Source: Candidatus Gastranaerophilales bacterium
GTDB taxonomy: Bacteria; Cyanobacteriota; Vampirovibrionia; Gastranaerophilales; Gastranaerophilaceae
Direction of reading: 5' to 3'
Assembly: GCA_910588555.1 (NCBI GenBank)
Contig: CAJUPC010000007.1
Coordinates: 1 to 64,000, forward strand
Length of the DNA stretch: 64,000 nucleotides
The notes under the pieces were generated by a model. The model made no database searches, was not told the origin of the DNA, and saw nothing but the letters and a program-made list of their open reading frames with translations. A program made the translations under genes and the position numbers. Shown here piece after piece: positions 1 to 8,836 of this stretch. Numbering within the stretch: the stretch's first letter is position 1; each line of letters opens with the position of its first letter.

Positions 1-239
1 TTCATGCTATTCTCTGCGCTTTAAAGTGCGGTGTTAAGACGTGTGCGATAAATTATGATATAAAAGTGGAAAAGCTTGCTCAAGACGCTTCTATTCCTCT
101 TATATCAATGAGTGCAGAAGAAAATTTTGAACGCATATTTGAGTCAATGCAAAAGCTCAACAACGATGAATTGATGAGCTTTGCAAATTCTAAAAATTTT
201 GACTGGTCAGAGTTTGATGAATTATTCATTTCCAAATAA
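1..239 (+). CDS. Polysaccharide pyruvyl transferase-like protein, C-terminal end (partial)
   Basis: An open frame runs from the window edge (first full codon at 3) to TAA at 237-239, giving about 78 residues. It reads HAILCALKCGVKTCAINYD and then IKVEKLAQDASIPLISM. This resembles the C-terminal half of CsaB-type polysaccharide pyruvyl transferases, where a (R)xHA/S...AxxxGVPxxxIxYDxKV segment contributes to nucleotide-sugar fold B. The family adds ketal pyruvate to cell-wall polysaccharide, which can anchor S-layer proteins. Only the tail is visible, so family membership rests on one motif block. The 3' end overlaps the convergent EF-hand gene by 18 nt. Confidence 0.6.
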   Translation, partial: HAILCALKCGVKTCAINYDIKVEKLAQDASIPLISMSAEENFERIFESMQKLNNDELMSFANSKNFDWSEFDELFISK

Positions 240-1178
240 ATTTTTGAAAATAGTTTGTGACCTTGTTTGATATTTATCATCAACATCTGTTATTTGTGAA
301 TGCCATTGTGCAAATTCATGTGCGGTTATTGTACCGTCCGTGCCCTTGCCGTCTTGTCCATCCATAGCGGCAAGCATTGTTGTCAGTTCTTTCCAGTCAA
401 CATGTTGATTACCGTTTAAATTAATTTTGTCAAATTCTTTTTCTGCTACCGCTTTTGTTGTTTTAAGTTTTTCAGGGTCCGTTATGCCTTTTGTTTTAAA
501 CGCAACATATTCCTCTTTTGTAACATAACCGTCTTTGTTGCCGTTCTGATCAATCAGTGCCGCGTATGATTTAGCAGCTTTGCTTAAATTTGTTTTATAC
601 TCTTCTGCATTTTCTGTCTTATCAAAGAATTTGATAGAACCGTCAACAACCTTGTCTTCTTCATTTATAATATTTTTTGTAAAGTCTGCAAAAGCTTGAC
701 CCTGTGTTGTATCTTGATTTGCATCAACTTTTTCGGCATCGTTATTGTTATTAATTGTCGCTTGTTGTGTAGGCATGAATTGTAAATTTTGCTGCATAAT
801 AGGATATGAGTACGGGTTCATGTAATCATTCAACATGCCGTAATTTGACATATAGCCGCCACAATTCATCCCGAAGTTGTTCTGATAAGCCATAGGAGTG
901 TTAAGTATATCCATAGGATTATTTAACAAATGCTGTGATATGCCTATACCGCCAAAAGTAAACTGTCGTCCAACATATCCGCCGCAGCCCATGTTCATAT
1001 AACCATTGAAAACACTACCATTGCAGCAACATCCGTGTGAGCTGTTACCATCTTTCATAACTGCACTCATTATGCCTAAGTTCATTGCTGTTTGGCCGAT
1101 AACTCCGCTCCATTTAGCTATGTTGCCGTTTTTTAAATGCGTATTAAAAAAGTTTGAAAAGTTTTTTCCAATTGTCAT
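222..1178 (-). CDS. EF-hand calcium-binding protein
   Basis: 318 aa. The C-terminal third holds EF-hand-like loops near residues 210-221 (DQNGNKDG..T.EE), 250-262 (DKINLNGNQHVDWKE) and 273-288 (MDGQDGKGTDGTITAHEF). They are somewhat irregular, so calcium binding is likely but may not occur at every site. The middle (residues 45-150) is Gly/Asn/Met/Tyr-rich with a CCC cluster and looks disordered or structural. No classical signal peptide is visible. The gene is divergent from the 641-aa protein at 1336 and has the TGTAAC-N30-TATATACTTTATATA upstream architecture described at 1194-1258. AGAGAG lies just before the ATG as a weak RBS. The function is unknown; co-regulation with other coiled-coil proteins suggests a structural or surface role (inference). 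Confidence 0.8.
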   Translation of the reverse strand: MTIGKNFSNFFNTHLKNGNIAKWSGVIGQTAMNLGIMSAVMKDGNSSHGCCCNGSVFNGYMNMGCGGYVGRQFTFGGIGISQHLLNNPMDILNTPMAYQNNFGMNCGGYMSNYGMLNDYMNPYSYPIMQQNLQFMPTQQATINNNNDAEKVDANQDTTQGQAFADFTKNIINEEDKVVDGSIKFFDKTENAEEYKTNLSKAAKSYAALIDQNGNKDGYVTKEEYVAFKTKGITDPEKLKTTKAVAEKEFDKINLNGNQHVDWKELTTMLAAMDGQDGKGTDGTITAHEFAQWHSQITDVDDKYQTRSQTIFKNLFGNE

Positions 1179-1193
1179 AATTATACTCTCTTA

Positions 1194-1258
1194 TATATAA
1201 AGTATATATTATTTATAGAATTGCATAATATTTTGAAATTGTTACAAGATTGTAACAA
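1194..1258 (-). promoter_or_regulatory. Upstream element: palindrome plus TATATACTTTATATA core
   Basis: Read on the minus strand, the core TATATACTTTATATA (1194-1208) is followed by AAGAGAG and the ATG of the EF-hand gene. Thirty nt upstream of the core is a perfect inverted repeat, AATTGTTACAA-GA-TTGTAACAATT (about 1238-1261). The same core and TGTAAC half-sites recur at 23025-23089, 23707-23772 and 63204-63266. The palindrome also lies upstream of the divergent gene at 1336, so one regulator could serve both. Confidence 0.6.
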
Positions 1259-1335
1259 TTTAATGTATTAAATTAAAGTTTTTGATGAAAATGCCGACAT
1301 GTAATAGTGAAAGTTACTAAGAAAGGGAATTCGTC

Positions 1336-3261
1336 ATGGGAATGGCGGCAGGACAAGCAAGATTACTATCTATAACATCAAGAATGTCTGATAACGAATT
1401 GCGCGCTCAGCTTATCAACAACGATAAGATGCGCCTTGCCACAAAAAGTTCTCAGGCAAGCGAAAACTATGTAAAAGCATTAAATGAAGCAGAAATGATG
1501 TTTACAAATTATGATGAAAAGAATAATACAACTTTTCAAAAATTGACATTTAATGCAATGACTGCATTTAACCCTTATAATAACCAGTATTCATTATCAA
1601 ATGCTTCAGGTAAGCTTTTGGTATCGGAAAAAGATGCTGCAAACTTCAAAAACTCAACTAAATTAGAAGATTTTCTTAAATTATATGGATTAGAACAAAC
1701 TACAACTTATTTTAAAGGTTTGCCGACAGTTAACGGTCAGGTTCAATATCCAACAACTGCTGTTGATGCAAATGGTGATGTTGTATTTGCAAATGCAGGT
1801 ACACCTGCTGACCTTCAAAAATTATATGAAGGTATTGAAGGCAATACACCATCTTATGAAAATATTTTGGCTTCAGACTATTATTATAATTATACAGATA
1901 AATTAAAGACATATACGACAGCTCAGGAAGATTTGTATGCAACTGTTGCAGAACAAATGATTAAAAAATTGAATTCTCTGCAGTTATCATGCGGTGGTAC
2001 TCTAGGTGAAATTGAAAAGTCAACTAAGCCAATTGCAGAAATACATCAATCATTAGCAAATTTAATTGACAGAATGCTTAATGATAGAGAGCTTTCAAAA
2101 TATTTACTTGTAGATAATAATACAAATGCTCCTGTAAAACAGACTTATTTAGAGGACTTGAAAGATAAAGCATTAAAGGCGGCTACAGGTTTAAATCTTG
2201 AATTTAAAGAAGGTAATTCTTTGACATACACTGATAACGGATATGTTATTGTTGATGAATTTGCCATAAATTTAACTACAGGTATTACTTATCTTTTGGA
2301 TGAAGACGAAAATATAACAGATACTGTTGCAAATGTTACCTGCACAAAAAACGGTAACACTTATAATTTAGATTTTTATCAAAATGAAGAGGGCGAATAT
2401 TCTACAACAGGAAGTCCTGAAAATCACGTTACAATAAGAGGTATACCTGACAAATTAGATCCGGATGCTACGGTGAAAGTAACATCAGCTCTTACTGAAG
2501 AAGAGAGCAAGGTTGTTAAAAATAAAATTGTAAACGGCTTAAGAAGTGCTATTTACAATATTTGGGATCCTTCTAATGAAGAATTTATTGATAAATCGTC
2601 TTCAGAATACGCTAACTACGTAGATGCAGCTAGAGATTTAGCAAATACTCTGGGTATTACAAATTTAGGAACAGAGTTGTCTGATTATGAAAAACTGGGT
2701 AATATTACAGAAAATAATTTTAATTTTAGAGATCAAGATAAAAGAAATGAATTTAATAATATTGTAAATTCAATTATACTTGATAATGTAATGAATACAT
2801 ACGGTGAACCTAAATATACCTGGATTGATACCAGCAAACCTAATGACTCATATAACGTCAATGGTGAAGCAAAAGCTCAATGGTATACAAACTTGTATGA
2901 ACGTATGAAGAAAACCGGTTATGAAGTATTAAAAGACGGTCTTGCTTCAAGTGCCGAATGGATTAAATTTGCTCTTGAAAGCGGCATTGTTACAATGGAA
3001 CAGGTTGATGACTCTAACAACTGGAAAACAATTATGTATTCAAATTGTAGTGACATTACAGAAAAAACAGATTCTGCAGCAGTTGCTAAAGCAGAAGCAG
3101 AATATAATGCAGCAATGAATAAAATCGAAAATAAAGATAAAATGTATGACCTTGAATTGAAAAATATTGATACAGAACACAATTCTTTGCAGACAGAATA
3201 CGACTCAATTAAATCAGCTATTGATAAAAATATTGAAAGAACATTTAAACTTTACGGTTAA
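1336..3261 (+). CDS. 641-aa coiled-coil/structural protein of unknown function
   Basis: Starts at an ATG preceded by AAAGGGAA. The N-terminus MGMAAGQARLLSITSRMSD resembles other lineage-type proteins with an MxxAxxQARLLxLTxR start, and a Gln/Asn/Ser-rich helical stretch follows (to about residue 70). The middle is acidic and Asn/Thr/Tyr-rich. The last ~50 residues (KAEAEYNAAMNKIENKDKM onward) are strongly heptad-like, so both ends appear helical and could oligomerise. No signal peptide, transmembrane segment or catalytic motif was seen. The helical-ends layout superficially recalls axial or hook-associated proteins, but no flagellar genes are nearby. Expressed divergently from the EF-hand gene. 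Function unassigned. Confidence 0.7.
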   Translation: MGMAAGQARLLSITSRMSDNELRAQLINNDKMRLATKSSQASENYVKALNEAEMMFTNYDEKNNTTFQKLTFNAMTAFNPYNNQYSLSNASGKLLVSEKDAANFKNSTKLEDFLKLYGLEQTTTYFKGLPTVNGQVQYPTTAVDANGDVVFANAGTPADLQKLYEGIEGNTPSYENILASDYYYNYTDKLKTYTTAQEDLYATVAEQMIKKLNSLQLSCGGTLGEIEKSTKPIAEIHQSLANLIDRMLNDRELSKYLLVDNNTNAPVKQTYLEDLKDKALKAATGLNLEFKEGNSLTYTDNGYVIVDEFAINLTTGITYLLDEDENITDTVANVTCTKNGNTYNLDFYQNEEGEYSTTGSPENHVTIRGIPDKLDPDATVKVTSALTEEESKVVKNKIVNGLRSAIYNIWDPSNEEFIDKSSSEYANYVDAARDLANTLGITNLGTELSDYEKLGNITENNFNFRDQDKRNEFNNIVNSIILDNVMNTYGEPKYTWIDTSKPNDSYNVNGEAKAQWYTNLYERMKKTGYEVLKDGLASSAEWIKFALESGIVTMEQVDDSNNWKTIMYSNCSDITEKTDSAAVAKAEAEYNAAMNKIENKDKMYDLELKNIDTEHNSLQTEYDSIKSAIDKNIERTFKLYG

Positions 3262-3304
3262 TAATTAGCCCTGAATAAATTTTTATGCTAAACTCTTCTT
3301 TATT

Positions 3305-4813
3305 ATGAATAAGAAGAGTTTTGTATTTTATTTAGCCTTGTTTTTATTAATTTTGACATTTTCAATGTCAGCGAATTATTTTGATTATGACCTTTGGGCA
3401 AGGTTAATTGCAGGTATGGGAGTTGTAGACGGCGGTCATGTATTGACACAGGATTTTTTATCGTATACTCCGGTTCATACGTGGTTTGATCATGAATGGG
3501 GGTCAGGTGTAATTTTTTATCTGTTTTTAAAATTTTTCGGACCGTATAGTTTGATTATATTGCAGGCATTATTGCTTTTCGGAATTTTCTTTACTGCTTC
3601 AAAAGTTGTAAAACTTCGAAATAATAACCCTTACAATATATTATTTTACTTTTTTGCTCTGATGGCAGCGTTAAATACTTTACAAAACCCCGTAAGATGT
3701 CACATGTTCAGCTTTTTGCTTTTTACCGTATTTATTTATATATTTGAGCTTGTGCGACGCGGTAAAACGAAACTTCTGTATTTTGTACCGTTCTTAATTA
3801 TATTTTGGAATAATGTTCATGGCGGAGTTGTATCAGGACTGGGATTACTCGCTATATACGCATTTGGAGAATTTTTAAACCATAAACCGTTTAAAAAATA
3901 TTTGATAACACTGGCAGTTTCAATTCCCGCTTTGCTAATAAATCCATGGGGATATGATTATTTAAAATTTCTGCTAATGGCAAATACCATGCAAAGAACT
4001 TATATCGTTGAATGGTGGAGTATATTTTCCAAATACCATCTGTTTAAATTTCTTCAATTTAAATTTTTCATGATTGCATCAGTAATTATCGAAATTATTG
4101 CAGTTGCAAAATGCTTGCCTGATAAGCTGAAAGATTGGTATAATAACGCTGATAAAGTTAAATATACCCTCATTTTAACAACATTATACCTTGCAATAAG
4201 CCATGTTAAACTTATGCCGTTCTTTGTAATAACTTCGTTGTGTTTTATATATGAGGATTTTTACAAACTTATAGAAAATGTGAAATTTCCGCTATGGAAA
4301 GACAAAATTGTTTACGGATTTATAATTTTACTTTCAATATTTACACTGACAGTAAAAGAATTTTCTGTGCCTGTAGGCATGCGAAATTATCCGATTAAAG
4401 AAGTCGAATTTATCAAGAAGAATAACATAAAAGGCAAAATACTTGTTGATTTTGGCTACGGAAGCTACGTTTCATATAAACTTTATCCGCATAATTTAAT
4501 ATTCATGGATGGCAGATATGAAGAAGTTTATTATGACTATATGGTTCCAATGCTGAAAGAATTTTCACTCTCTTATCCGCATTGGAAAGAAATTCTGACT
4601 TATTTCCCGCCGGATGTAATGATTATAGAGAAAAAATACCCGATTTATAAGACTTTAAAAGAGTATAAAGAATGGAAAGAGGTCTATGAAGGCAGGCAGT
4701 TTGGAGTATTTATGCCATCTAAGAATGCAAACAGAGAATTTGAACAGCCGACTGATGACTTAAAATATTATAAAAATACTCTATTTACTACAGACATAAA
4801 TTTTAAATCGTAG
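3305..4813 (+). CDS. Polytopic membrane protein, GT-C glycosyltransferase-like
   Basis: 502 aa with about ten hydrophobic segments. The first is residues 6-22, followed by a periplasmic-type loop FDYDLWARLIAG...LTQDFLSYTPVHTWFDHEWGS. This pattern (DxDLWxxLxxG ... DxFSYT ... W..HEW) is seen in a widespread family of putative membrane glycosyltransferases of the PMT/GT-C type. The ~120 C-terminal residues are soluble and contain DGRYEEVYYDY. Substrate unknown. The start has no clear Shine-Dalgarno; an AAATTTTT run ends 20 nt before the ATG. The patatin gene follows 12 nt downstream but appears to have its own leaderless promoter. Confidence 0.7.
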   Translation: MNKKSFVFYLALFLLILTFSMSANYFDYDLWARLIAGMGVVDGGHVLTQDFLSYTPVHTWFDHEWGSGVIFYLFLKFFGPYSLIILQALLLFGIFFTASKVVKLRNNNPYNILFYFFALMAALNTLQNPVRCHMFSFLLFTVFIYIFELVRRGKTKLLYFVPFLIIFWNNVHGGVVSGLGLLAIYAFGEFLNHKPFKKYLITLAVSIPALLINPWGYDYLKFLLMANTMQRTYIVEWWSIFSKYHLFKFLQFKFFMIASVIIEIIAVAKCLPDKLKDWYNNADKVKYTLILTTLYLAISHVKLMPFFVITSLCFIYEDFYKLIENVKFPLWKDKIVYGFIILLSIFTLTVKEFSVPVGMRNYPIKEVEFIKKNNIKGKILVDFGYGSYVSYKLYPHNLIFMDGRYEEVYYDYMVPMLKEFSLSYPHWKEILTYFPPDVMIIEKKYPIYKTLKEYKEWKEVYEGRQFGVFMPSKNANREFEQPTDDLKYYKNTLFTTDINFKS

Positions 4814-4825
4814 TATAATTATTTT

Positions 4826-6028
4826 ATGAAAAACAGTTTGAAATATACATGCTTATTTGGCGGCGGTGCTATACGCGGAGTTTCTTATATAGGTGCTATA
4901 AAAGCTTTTGAAGAACTCGGTATAAATCCTACAACACTTGCCGGTTCGTCGGTGGGCTCTATTATTGCTGCGCTTCTGGCTGTAGGATACACATCAAAAG
5001 AGTTAAAAAGCATATTTTTGAAAGTTAATTTTGAACTGTTTAAAGACATTTCACTAGGTTTAGGACCAGTTTTTGCTCTAAGCAAAGGCGAAGTTTTTTT
5101 AGAATGGATTAGAGAATTAATAGAGATAAAATATTACGGTAAAAAGTATAAAAAAGGTGCTAATAAAGCTGTAACATTTAAAGATATAGAAAAAAATATC
5201 GTAATTATTACTACAAATTTGTCCAATTTTGAATGTAAAGAGTTCTCAAAATTTGAAACTCCTGATTATGAAATAGCTTCTGCAATAAGAATTTCTTGCT
5301 GTATGCCCGGTTTGATGAAACCAATAGAATACAATAAAACTCTTCTTGTTGACGGAGATTTGCAAAAAAGCTGGCCTATGTGGAAGCTTTCAAAAAACTT
5401 GTTCAGAGAAGATGAAAGAATTTTGGAATTTCGTCTTGAAGGTTATTATGACAGTAATGATATTTCCGGTATCAACTATGTAAATGCTGTATATAGCTGC
5501 ATGACAGCGATGTCAACTTCTTTTGTAACAAATATATATGCTCAAAAAGATAAATTTGACTATATTGTGTTAAATACAGGTGATATCGTTGTTGTTGATT
5601 TTAATATAAGCGAAGCAAAACGAAATGATTTGATAAGTTCTGGTTATAACCAGACAATGGCGTATTTTAAAGACTTTTTACCCGATAAAAAAGCTAAAAT
5701 TCTAAAAAATTATGAATTAATTCTTTCACACATGCTAAAAATTCAGAAGCAAATTAATGCGAAAAAAATTATAAAAGCTAAAATTCAGCTTGGCGATTTA
5801 TTTACAGATTTATGCGATTTGCAAAATATAATTGATAATGTTGATTTTGAGTCTATAAAAGCATTTAAGCAGATATTTTTGAAAAATGTGCAATACCCTG
5901 CACTATTTGGTAAAACAACTTTGAAAAATGAAAATCTCGTGAAAGCTGAATTACAGCAAGTAAATAATAATTTGGCTTCCAAACTAGAAGAATTAAATAA
6001 GTATTTAGAAACTTATCCGATAAAATAA
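4826..6028 (+). CDS. Patatin-like phospholipase
   Basis: 400 aa. The patatin Ser-Asp dyad architecture is complete: oxyanion-hole GGGAIRG at residues 12-18, nucleophile elbow GSSVG at 40-44 (Ser42), and DGD at 176-178 (Asp176). These enzymes hydrolyse acyl esters of phospholipids or neutral lipids, and bacterial examples include secreted effectors. No signal peptide is seen; the last ~110 residues are a Lys-rich helical extension of unknown role. There is no Shine-Dalgarno: TATAAT at 4814-4819 lies 6 nt before the ATG, with CAGACA 17 nt upstream of it, so the mRNA is probably leaderless. Confidence 0.88.
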   Translation: MKNSLKYTCLFGGGAIRGVSYIGAIKAFEELGINPTTLAGSSVGSIIAALLAVGYTSKELKSIFLKVNFELFKDISLGLGPVFALSKGEVFLEWIRELIEIKYYGKKYKKGANKAVTFKDIEKNIVIITTNLSNFECKEFSKFETPDYEIASAIRISCCMPGLMKPIEYNKTLLVDGDLQKSWPMWKLSKNLFREDERILEFRLEGYYDSNDISGINYVNAVYSCMTAMSTSFVTNIYAQKDKFDYIVLNTGDIVVVDFNISEAKRNDLISSGYNQTMAYFKDFLPDKKAKILKNYELILSHMLKIQKQINAKKIIKAKIQLGDLFTDLCDLQNIIDNVDFESIKAFKQIFLKNVQYPALFGKTTLKNENLVKAELQQVNNNLASKLEELNKYLETYPIK

Positions 6029-6077
6029 ATTCTTGACAATGAAATATATTTAGGTTATTATCATGAGGTGGAAAAAA

Positions 6078-6163
6078 GCCCTGGTGGCGGAATCGGTAGA
6101 CGCGTCGGACTTAAAATCCGGTTGGAGTTAAATCCAGTGCCAGTTCAAGTCTGGCCCAGGGCA
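6078..6163 (+). tRNA. tRNA-Leu (anticodon TAA)
   Basis: 86-nt class II tRNA. The acceptor arm GCCCTGG (6078-6084) pairs with CCAGGGC (6156-6162), and the discriminator base is A. The anticodon arm CGGA-CTTAAAA-TCCG gives anticodon TAA, reading UUA/UUG. A long variable arm (TTGGAGTTAAATCCAG) fits tRNA-Leu, and the T-loop region CAGTTCAAGTCTG is present. CCA is not encoded. An intrinsic terminator follows. Confidence 0.96.
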
Positions 6164-6168
6164 AATTA

Positions 6169-6202
6169 AAAAAAAGAACTCATTAAATGAGTTCTTTTTT
6201 TA
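6169..6202 (+). terminator. Intrinsic terminator after tRNA-Leu (bidirectional)
   Basis: AAAAAGAACTCATT and AATGAGTTCTTTTT form a long hairpin followed by a T run. The A run on the other side lets it also stop transcripts of thrB coming from the right. Confidence 0.85.
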
Positions 6203-6224
6203 TTGATTAATTATAGATAAATTT

Positions 6225-7169
6225 TTATTCATGAGTTATAATCTGTGCGCCATCTTTTTCTACGGGCATAGTCATTATATTAACTTTAACATTCATACTT
6301 TCCCATGTTTCTTTTACAATTGATTTAATTTTATCAAGATTGTTTTTATGAGAAATAATAAGAATTGACGGTCCTGCACCGCTTAATACACATCCGATTA
6401 CATTTTCTTCATGTTTAAGGTTTTCAATAATCTGTTCAAGACCCGGAACTAATTTCATTCTATAAGGCTGATGTAACCTGTCTTGCAAAGCATATTTCAT
6501 TAAATCAGTGTCTTTTGTGTTAACAGCCTCAATAAACATTCCGAGACGCTTAGCATTGAATACTGCGTCCTCCATCGGAACTTCTTTTGGCAGTACTGAA
6601 CGTGAAATATCTGTTGAAAGCTCATAATCAGGCACACAAACAGTAATAGCCCATTCCTCTGGCCAATCAAGTTTTCTGTATAAAATAGTTCCGTCATCTT
6701 CTTGAGAAGAAAGTACAAGCCCGCCTACAATTGCTGGTGTTACGTTGTCGGGATGTCCTTCAACTTCTGTTGCAATTGATAAAAGAGCTACTTCATCTGC
6801 CGGTCTGCCTAAAAGTTCATTTGCCGCAAGAAGTCCTCCGACAATAACAGAAGCACTGCTTCCTAAGCCTCTTGCAATAGGAATTTGCGATTGAACAGTT
6901 ATTTTAAGTTCACTCGGTGTTTGCCCGATAGAGTTGTACAAAAGTTCAACAGCCTTGTAAATAATGCTGTTTTCGTCCAAAGGAATGTGTTCAGTCAACA
7001 AATCGTCTTCTGACGCATTGTCGTTTAAAACATTTATTTCAATACCTGTTCCCGGTAAGACAGTTTCTTCAATAGTAATAGTATTGTAAAGCGGTAACGC
7101 CATACCTAAACAATCAAATCCTGAACCTATATTAGCCGTTGTTGCGGGCACTTTTACACTTATTTTCAT
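6225..7169 (-). CDS. thrB: Homoserine kinase
   Basis: 314 aa, the usual ThrB length. ATP-dependent phosphorylation of L-homoserine in threonine biosynthesis. GHMP-kinase hallmarks are present: N-terminal VKVPATTANIGSGFDCLGMAL, the ATP-binding PxxxGLGSSAS loop (IPIARGLGSSASVIVGG) and a C-terminal GCVLSGAGPS motif. The start is an ATG preceded by GAGGGAATT, and a TATAAT lies just upstream. Monocistronic here; thrA and thrC are not in the window. It ends at the bidirectional terminator following tRNA-Leu. Confidence 0.96.
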   Translation of the reverse strand: MKISVKVPATTANIGSGFDCLGMALPLYNTITIEETVLPGTGIEINVLNDNASEDDLLTEHIPLDENSIIYKAVELLYNSIGQTPSELKITVQSQIPIARGLGSSASVIVGGLLAANELLGRPADEVALLSIATEVEGHPDNVTPAIVGGLVLSSQEDDGTILYRKLDWPEEWAITVCVPDYELSTDISRSVLPKEVPMEDAVFNAKRLGMFIEAVNTKDTDLMKYALQDRLHQPYRMKLVPGLEQIIENLKHEENVIGCVLSGAGPSILIISHKNNLDKIKSIVKETWESMNVKVNIMTMPVEKDGAQIITHE

Positions 7170-7219
7170 AATTCCCTCATTATATATTACCTGAATATTA
7201 TATCAAAAACATTAAAATT

Positions 7220-7248
7220 TTGCCAATATTTAAGATACATTCTATAAT
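7220..7248 (+). promoter_or_regulatory. Sigma70-type leaderless promoter of the MnmC-like gene
   Basis: TTGCCA (7220-7225), 17-nt spacer, TATAAT (7243-7248), then 6 nt to the ATG at 7255. Transcription would start at or within one base of the start codon, and no Shine-Dalgarno is present. Confidence 0.7.
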
Positions 7249-7254
7249 AGGTAT

Positions 7255-8457
7255 ATGTACGAATTATATCCATACTTTACAAATGATGGCTCAGTAGGCT
7301 TGTTCTCTCCTGAAGCTGATGACATTTACCATTCAACATACGGAGCTTTAACAGAAAGTTATGAAAAATTTATTCTGCCTTCTGATATAAAAAATTTTTT
7401 GAAAAAAAATAATGAAATAAAAATTTTAGATATTTGTTTTGGAATTGGTTACAACACAAAAAGTTTGTTAAATGAAGTTATCAATTTTTACTATAACGAA
7501 CAGATAGATACTGATAATATTAAATGTATCAATAAGGTAGATACCAATAACAAAAAGTATAAAGTTTTTATACATGCAATAGACACGGATAAAAATTTGG
7601 CGCATTTATCTCCTTTTTTTATTGCCGACAAAAAGAATATTAAAAACGAAAAACTTTCTTTTAATCAGGAAAAAATTAAAAGGATGATGTCAGAAAATGT
7701 TGTGCAAAGGTTTAAACTTCGAAAAGAAGTAAATATTTTATTGCTTCAAAAGCTGTACAAAACAATTGATATAGATACAGAAGCATTATTGTCTGATAAA
7801 AAATACACCAAGTATTTTGATAAATTTATGATACATTTATACAGGTTTTATAAAAATAAAAGGTGTAATTTAACCCCTATACGGCTGCTAGCGCACTTAT
7901 TACATAATATACATTATAGGTACATATCTAGGAGTAATAAAAGGGCTATAAATAGCCTTAAATTACTTAATTTTGATTTTAAACTTAGTATTGAGGATGC
8001 AAGGTTGGCTGTTAAAAATGATAATAACACCTATAATTTTATATTTTTGGACGCTTTTACTCCTGTAAAATGTCCTTGTTTATGGACAGTTGACTTTTTT
8101 AAACTGCTTTATCAACATTTAGATGACAACGGAATGATTTTGACGTATTCAAATTCAGCATTAGTCAGAAATGCATTTATAAACGCAGGATTTTATGTCG
8201 GAAAAATTTATTCCGAAAGCGCAGGTAAATTCACCGGTACTATTGCAGTTAAAAATAAATCTCTAATAAAACATGAGCTCTCAGAATACGATTTAGGGCT
8301 TATAAAAACTAAAGCAGGTATATTTTATCGTGATGAAAATTTAAACCTTGATAATGAGGCTATTATCGCTACTCACAAAATTGAAGTTGAAAATTCAAAC
8401 TTAATGTCAAGTTCAAAATATATAAAAAATAATAAGAGCAACAAGAAAATATTATAA
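7255..8457 (+). CDS. MnmC-like (MnmD) tRNA methyltransferase-domain protein
   Basis: 400 aa. The N-terminus (TNDGSVGLFSPEADDIYHST, then YGALTESYEKF) is the characteristic opening of the MnmC methyltransferase domain. SAM motif I is ILDICFGIGYNTKSLL, and the later block FIFLDAFTPVKCPCLWTVDFF matches the family's DPFSP..NPxLW signature. In MnmC this domain methylates nm5U34 to mnm5U34 in tRNA using SAM. No FAD oxidase domain follows, so it is a stand-alone methyltransferase type. It is longer than usual because of a basic insertion (about residues 120-250) and a C-terminal tail. Leaderless promoter at 7220-7248. Confidence 0.8.
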   Translation: MYELYPYFTNDGSVGLFSPEADDIYHSTYGALTESYEKFILPSDIKNFLKKNNEIKILDICFGIGYNTKSLLNEVINFYYNEQIDTDNIKCINKVDTNNKKYKVFIHAIDTDKNLAHLSPFFIADKKNIKNEKLSFNQEKIKRMMSENVVQRFKLRKEVNILLLQKLYKTIDIDTEALLSDKKYTKYFDKFMIHLYRFYKNKRCNLTPIRLLAHLLHNIHYRYISRSNKRAINSLKLLNFDFKLSIEDARLAVKNDNNTYNFIFLDAFTPVKCPCLWTVDFFKLLYQHLDDNGMILTYSNSALVRNAFINAGFYVGKIYSESAGKFTGTIAVKNKSLIKHELSEYDLGLIKTKAGIFYRDENLNLDNEAIIATHKIEVENSNLMSSSKYIKNNKSNKKIL

Positions 8458-8483
8458 GTATATAGCTTAGCGATATATAGAAA

Positions 8484-8699
8484 TTATTCTTCTGATATTT
8501 TTTTGAGAATAATTTCATATCCCAAAATTTTTGCAAAGAATTCAAATTCTTCAAAATCTAATGTTCCACGCCCTAGTTTATGTGAAAGCCCGTCAAGTGT
8601 ATACTTGCGTTTTCCTTGTTCTGTTGCTATTTTGGCAAGTTCTTTTAATGTTAAACATTCTTTAGCCAATAATATTTTTACATATTCTTTTGCTGTCAT
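8484..8699 (-). CDS. Small helix-turn-helix-like protein
   Basis: 71 aa. Two helices resembling an XRE/DUF6471-type HTH: MTAKEYVKILLAKECLTLKE, LAKIA, then YTLDGLSHKLGRGTLDFEEF and FAKILGYEI. A good RBS (AAGGGATT) precedes the ATG. It sits between the MnmC-like gene and a pilin gene and is divergent from the pilin. An inverted-repeat pair in the shared upstream region (8728-8787) could be its operator (inference). Confidence 0.6.
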   Translation of the reverse strand: MTAKEYVKILLAKECLTLKELAKIATEQGKRKYTLDGLSHKLGRGTLDFEEFEFFAKILGYEIILKKISEE

Positions 8700-8727
8700 G
8701 ATAATCCCTTAGATATATTTTACAAAT

Positions 8728-8787
8728 TATTGACTATATTGACAATTTATAGAAAAGTAGATATAATTATTGATATAATAGTCAATA
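8728..8787. promoter_or_regulatory. Widely spaced inverted repeat, possible operator pair
   Basis: TATTGACTAT (8728-8737) and ATAGTCAATA (8778-8787) are perfect 10-bp inverted copies with starts 50 bp apart. They lie in the divergent region between the HTH gene and the pilin gene at 8837. Related TTGACAAT and TTGATATAATA sequences lie between them. Confidence 0.5.
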
Positions 8788-8836
8788 TATTGGAATTTAA
8801 TCCAACTTATTATTAATAAAACTTTATGGAGGTAAT

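Noticed and set aside
222..239. Treating the EF-hand C-terminus overlap as an annotation error
   Set aside because: Both frames are well supported; an 18-nt convergent overlap is consistent with other small overlaps in this compact window.
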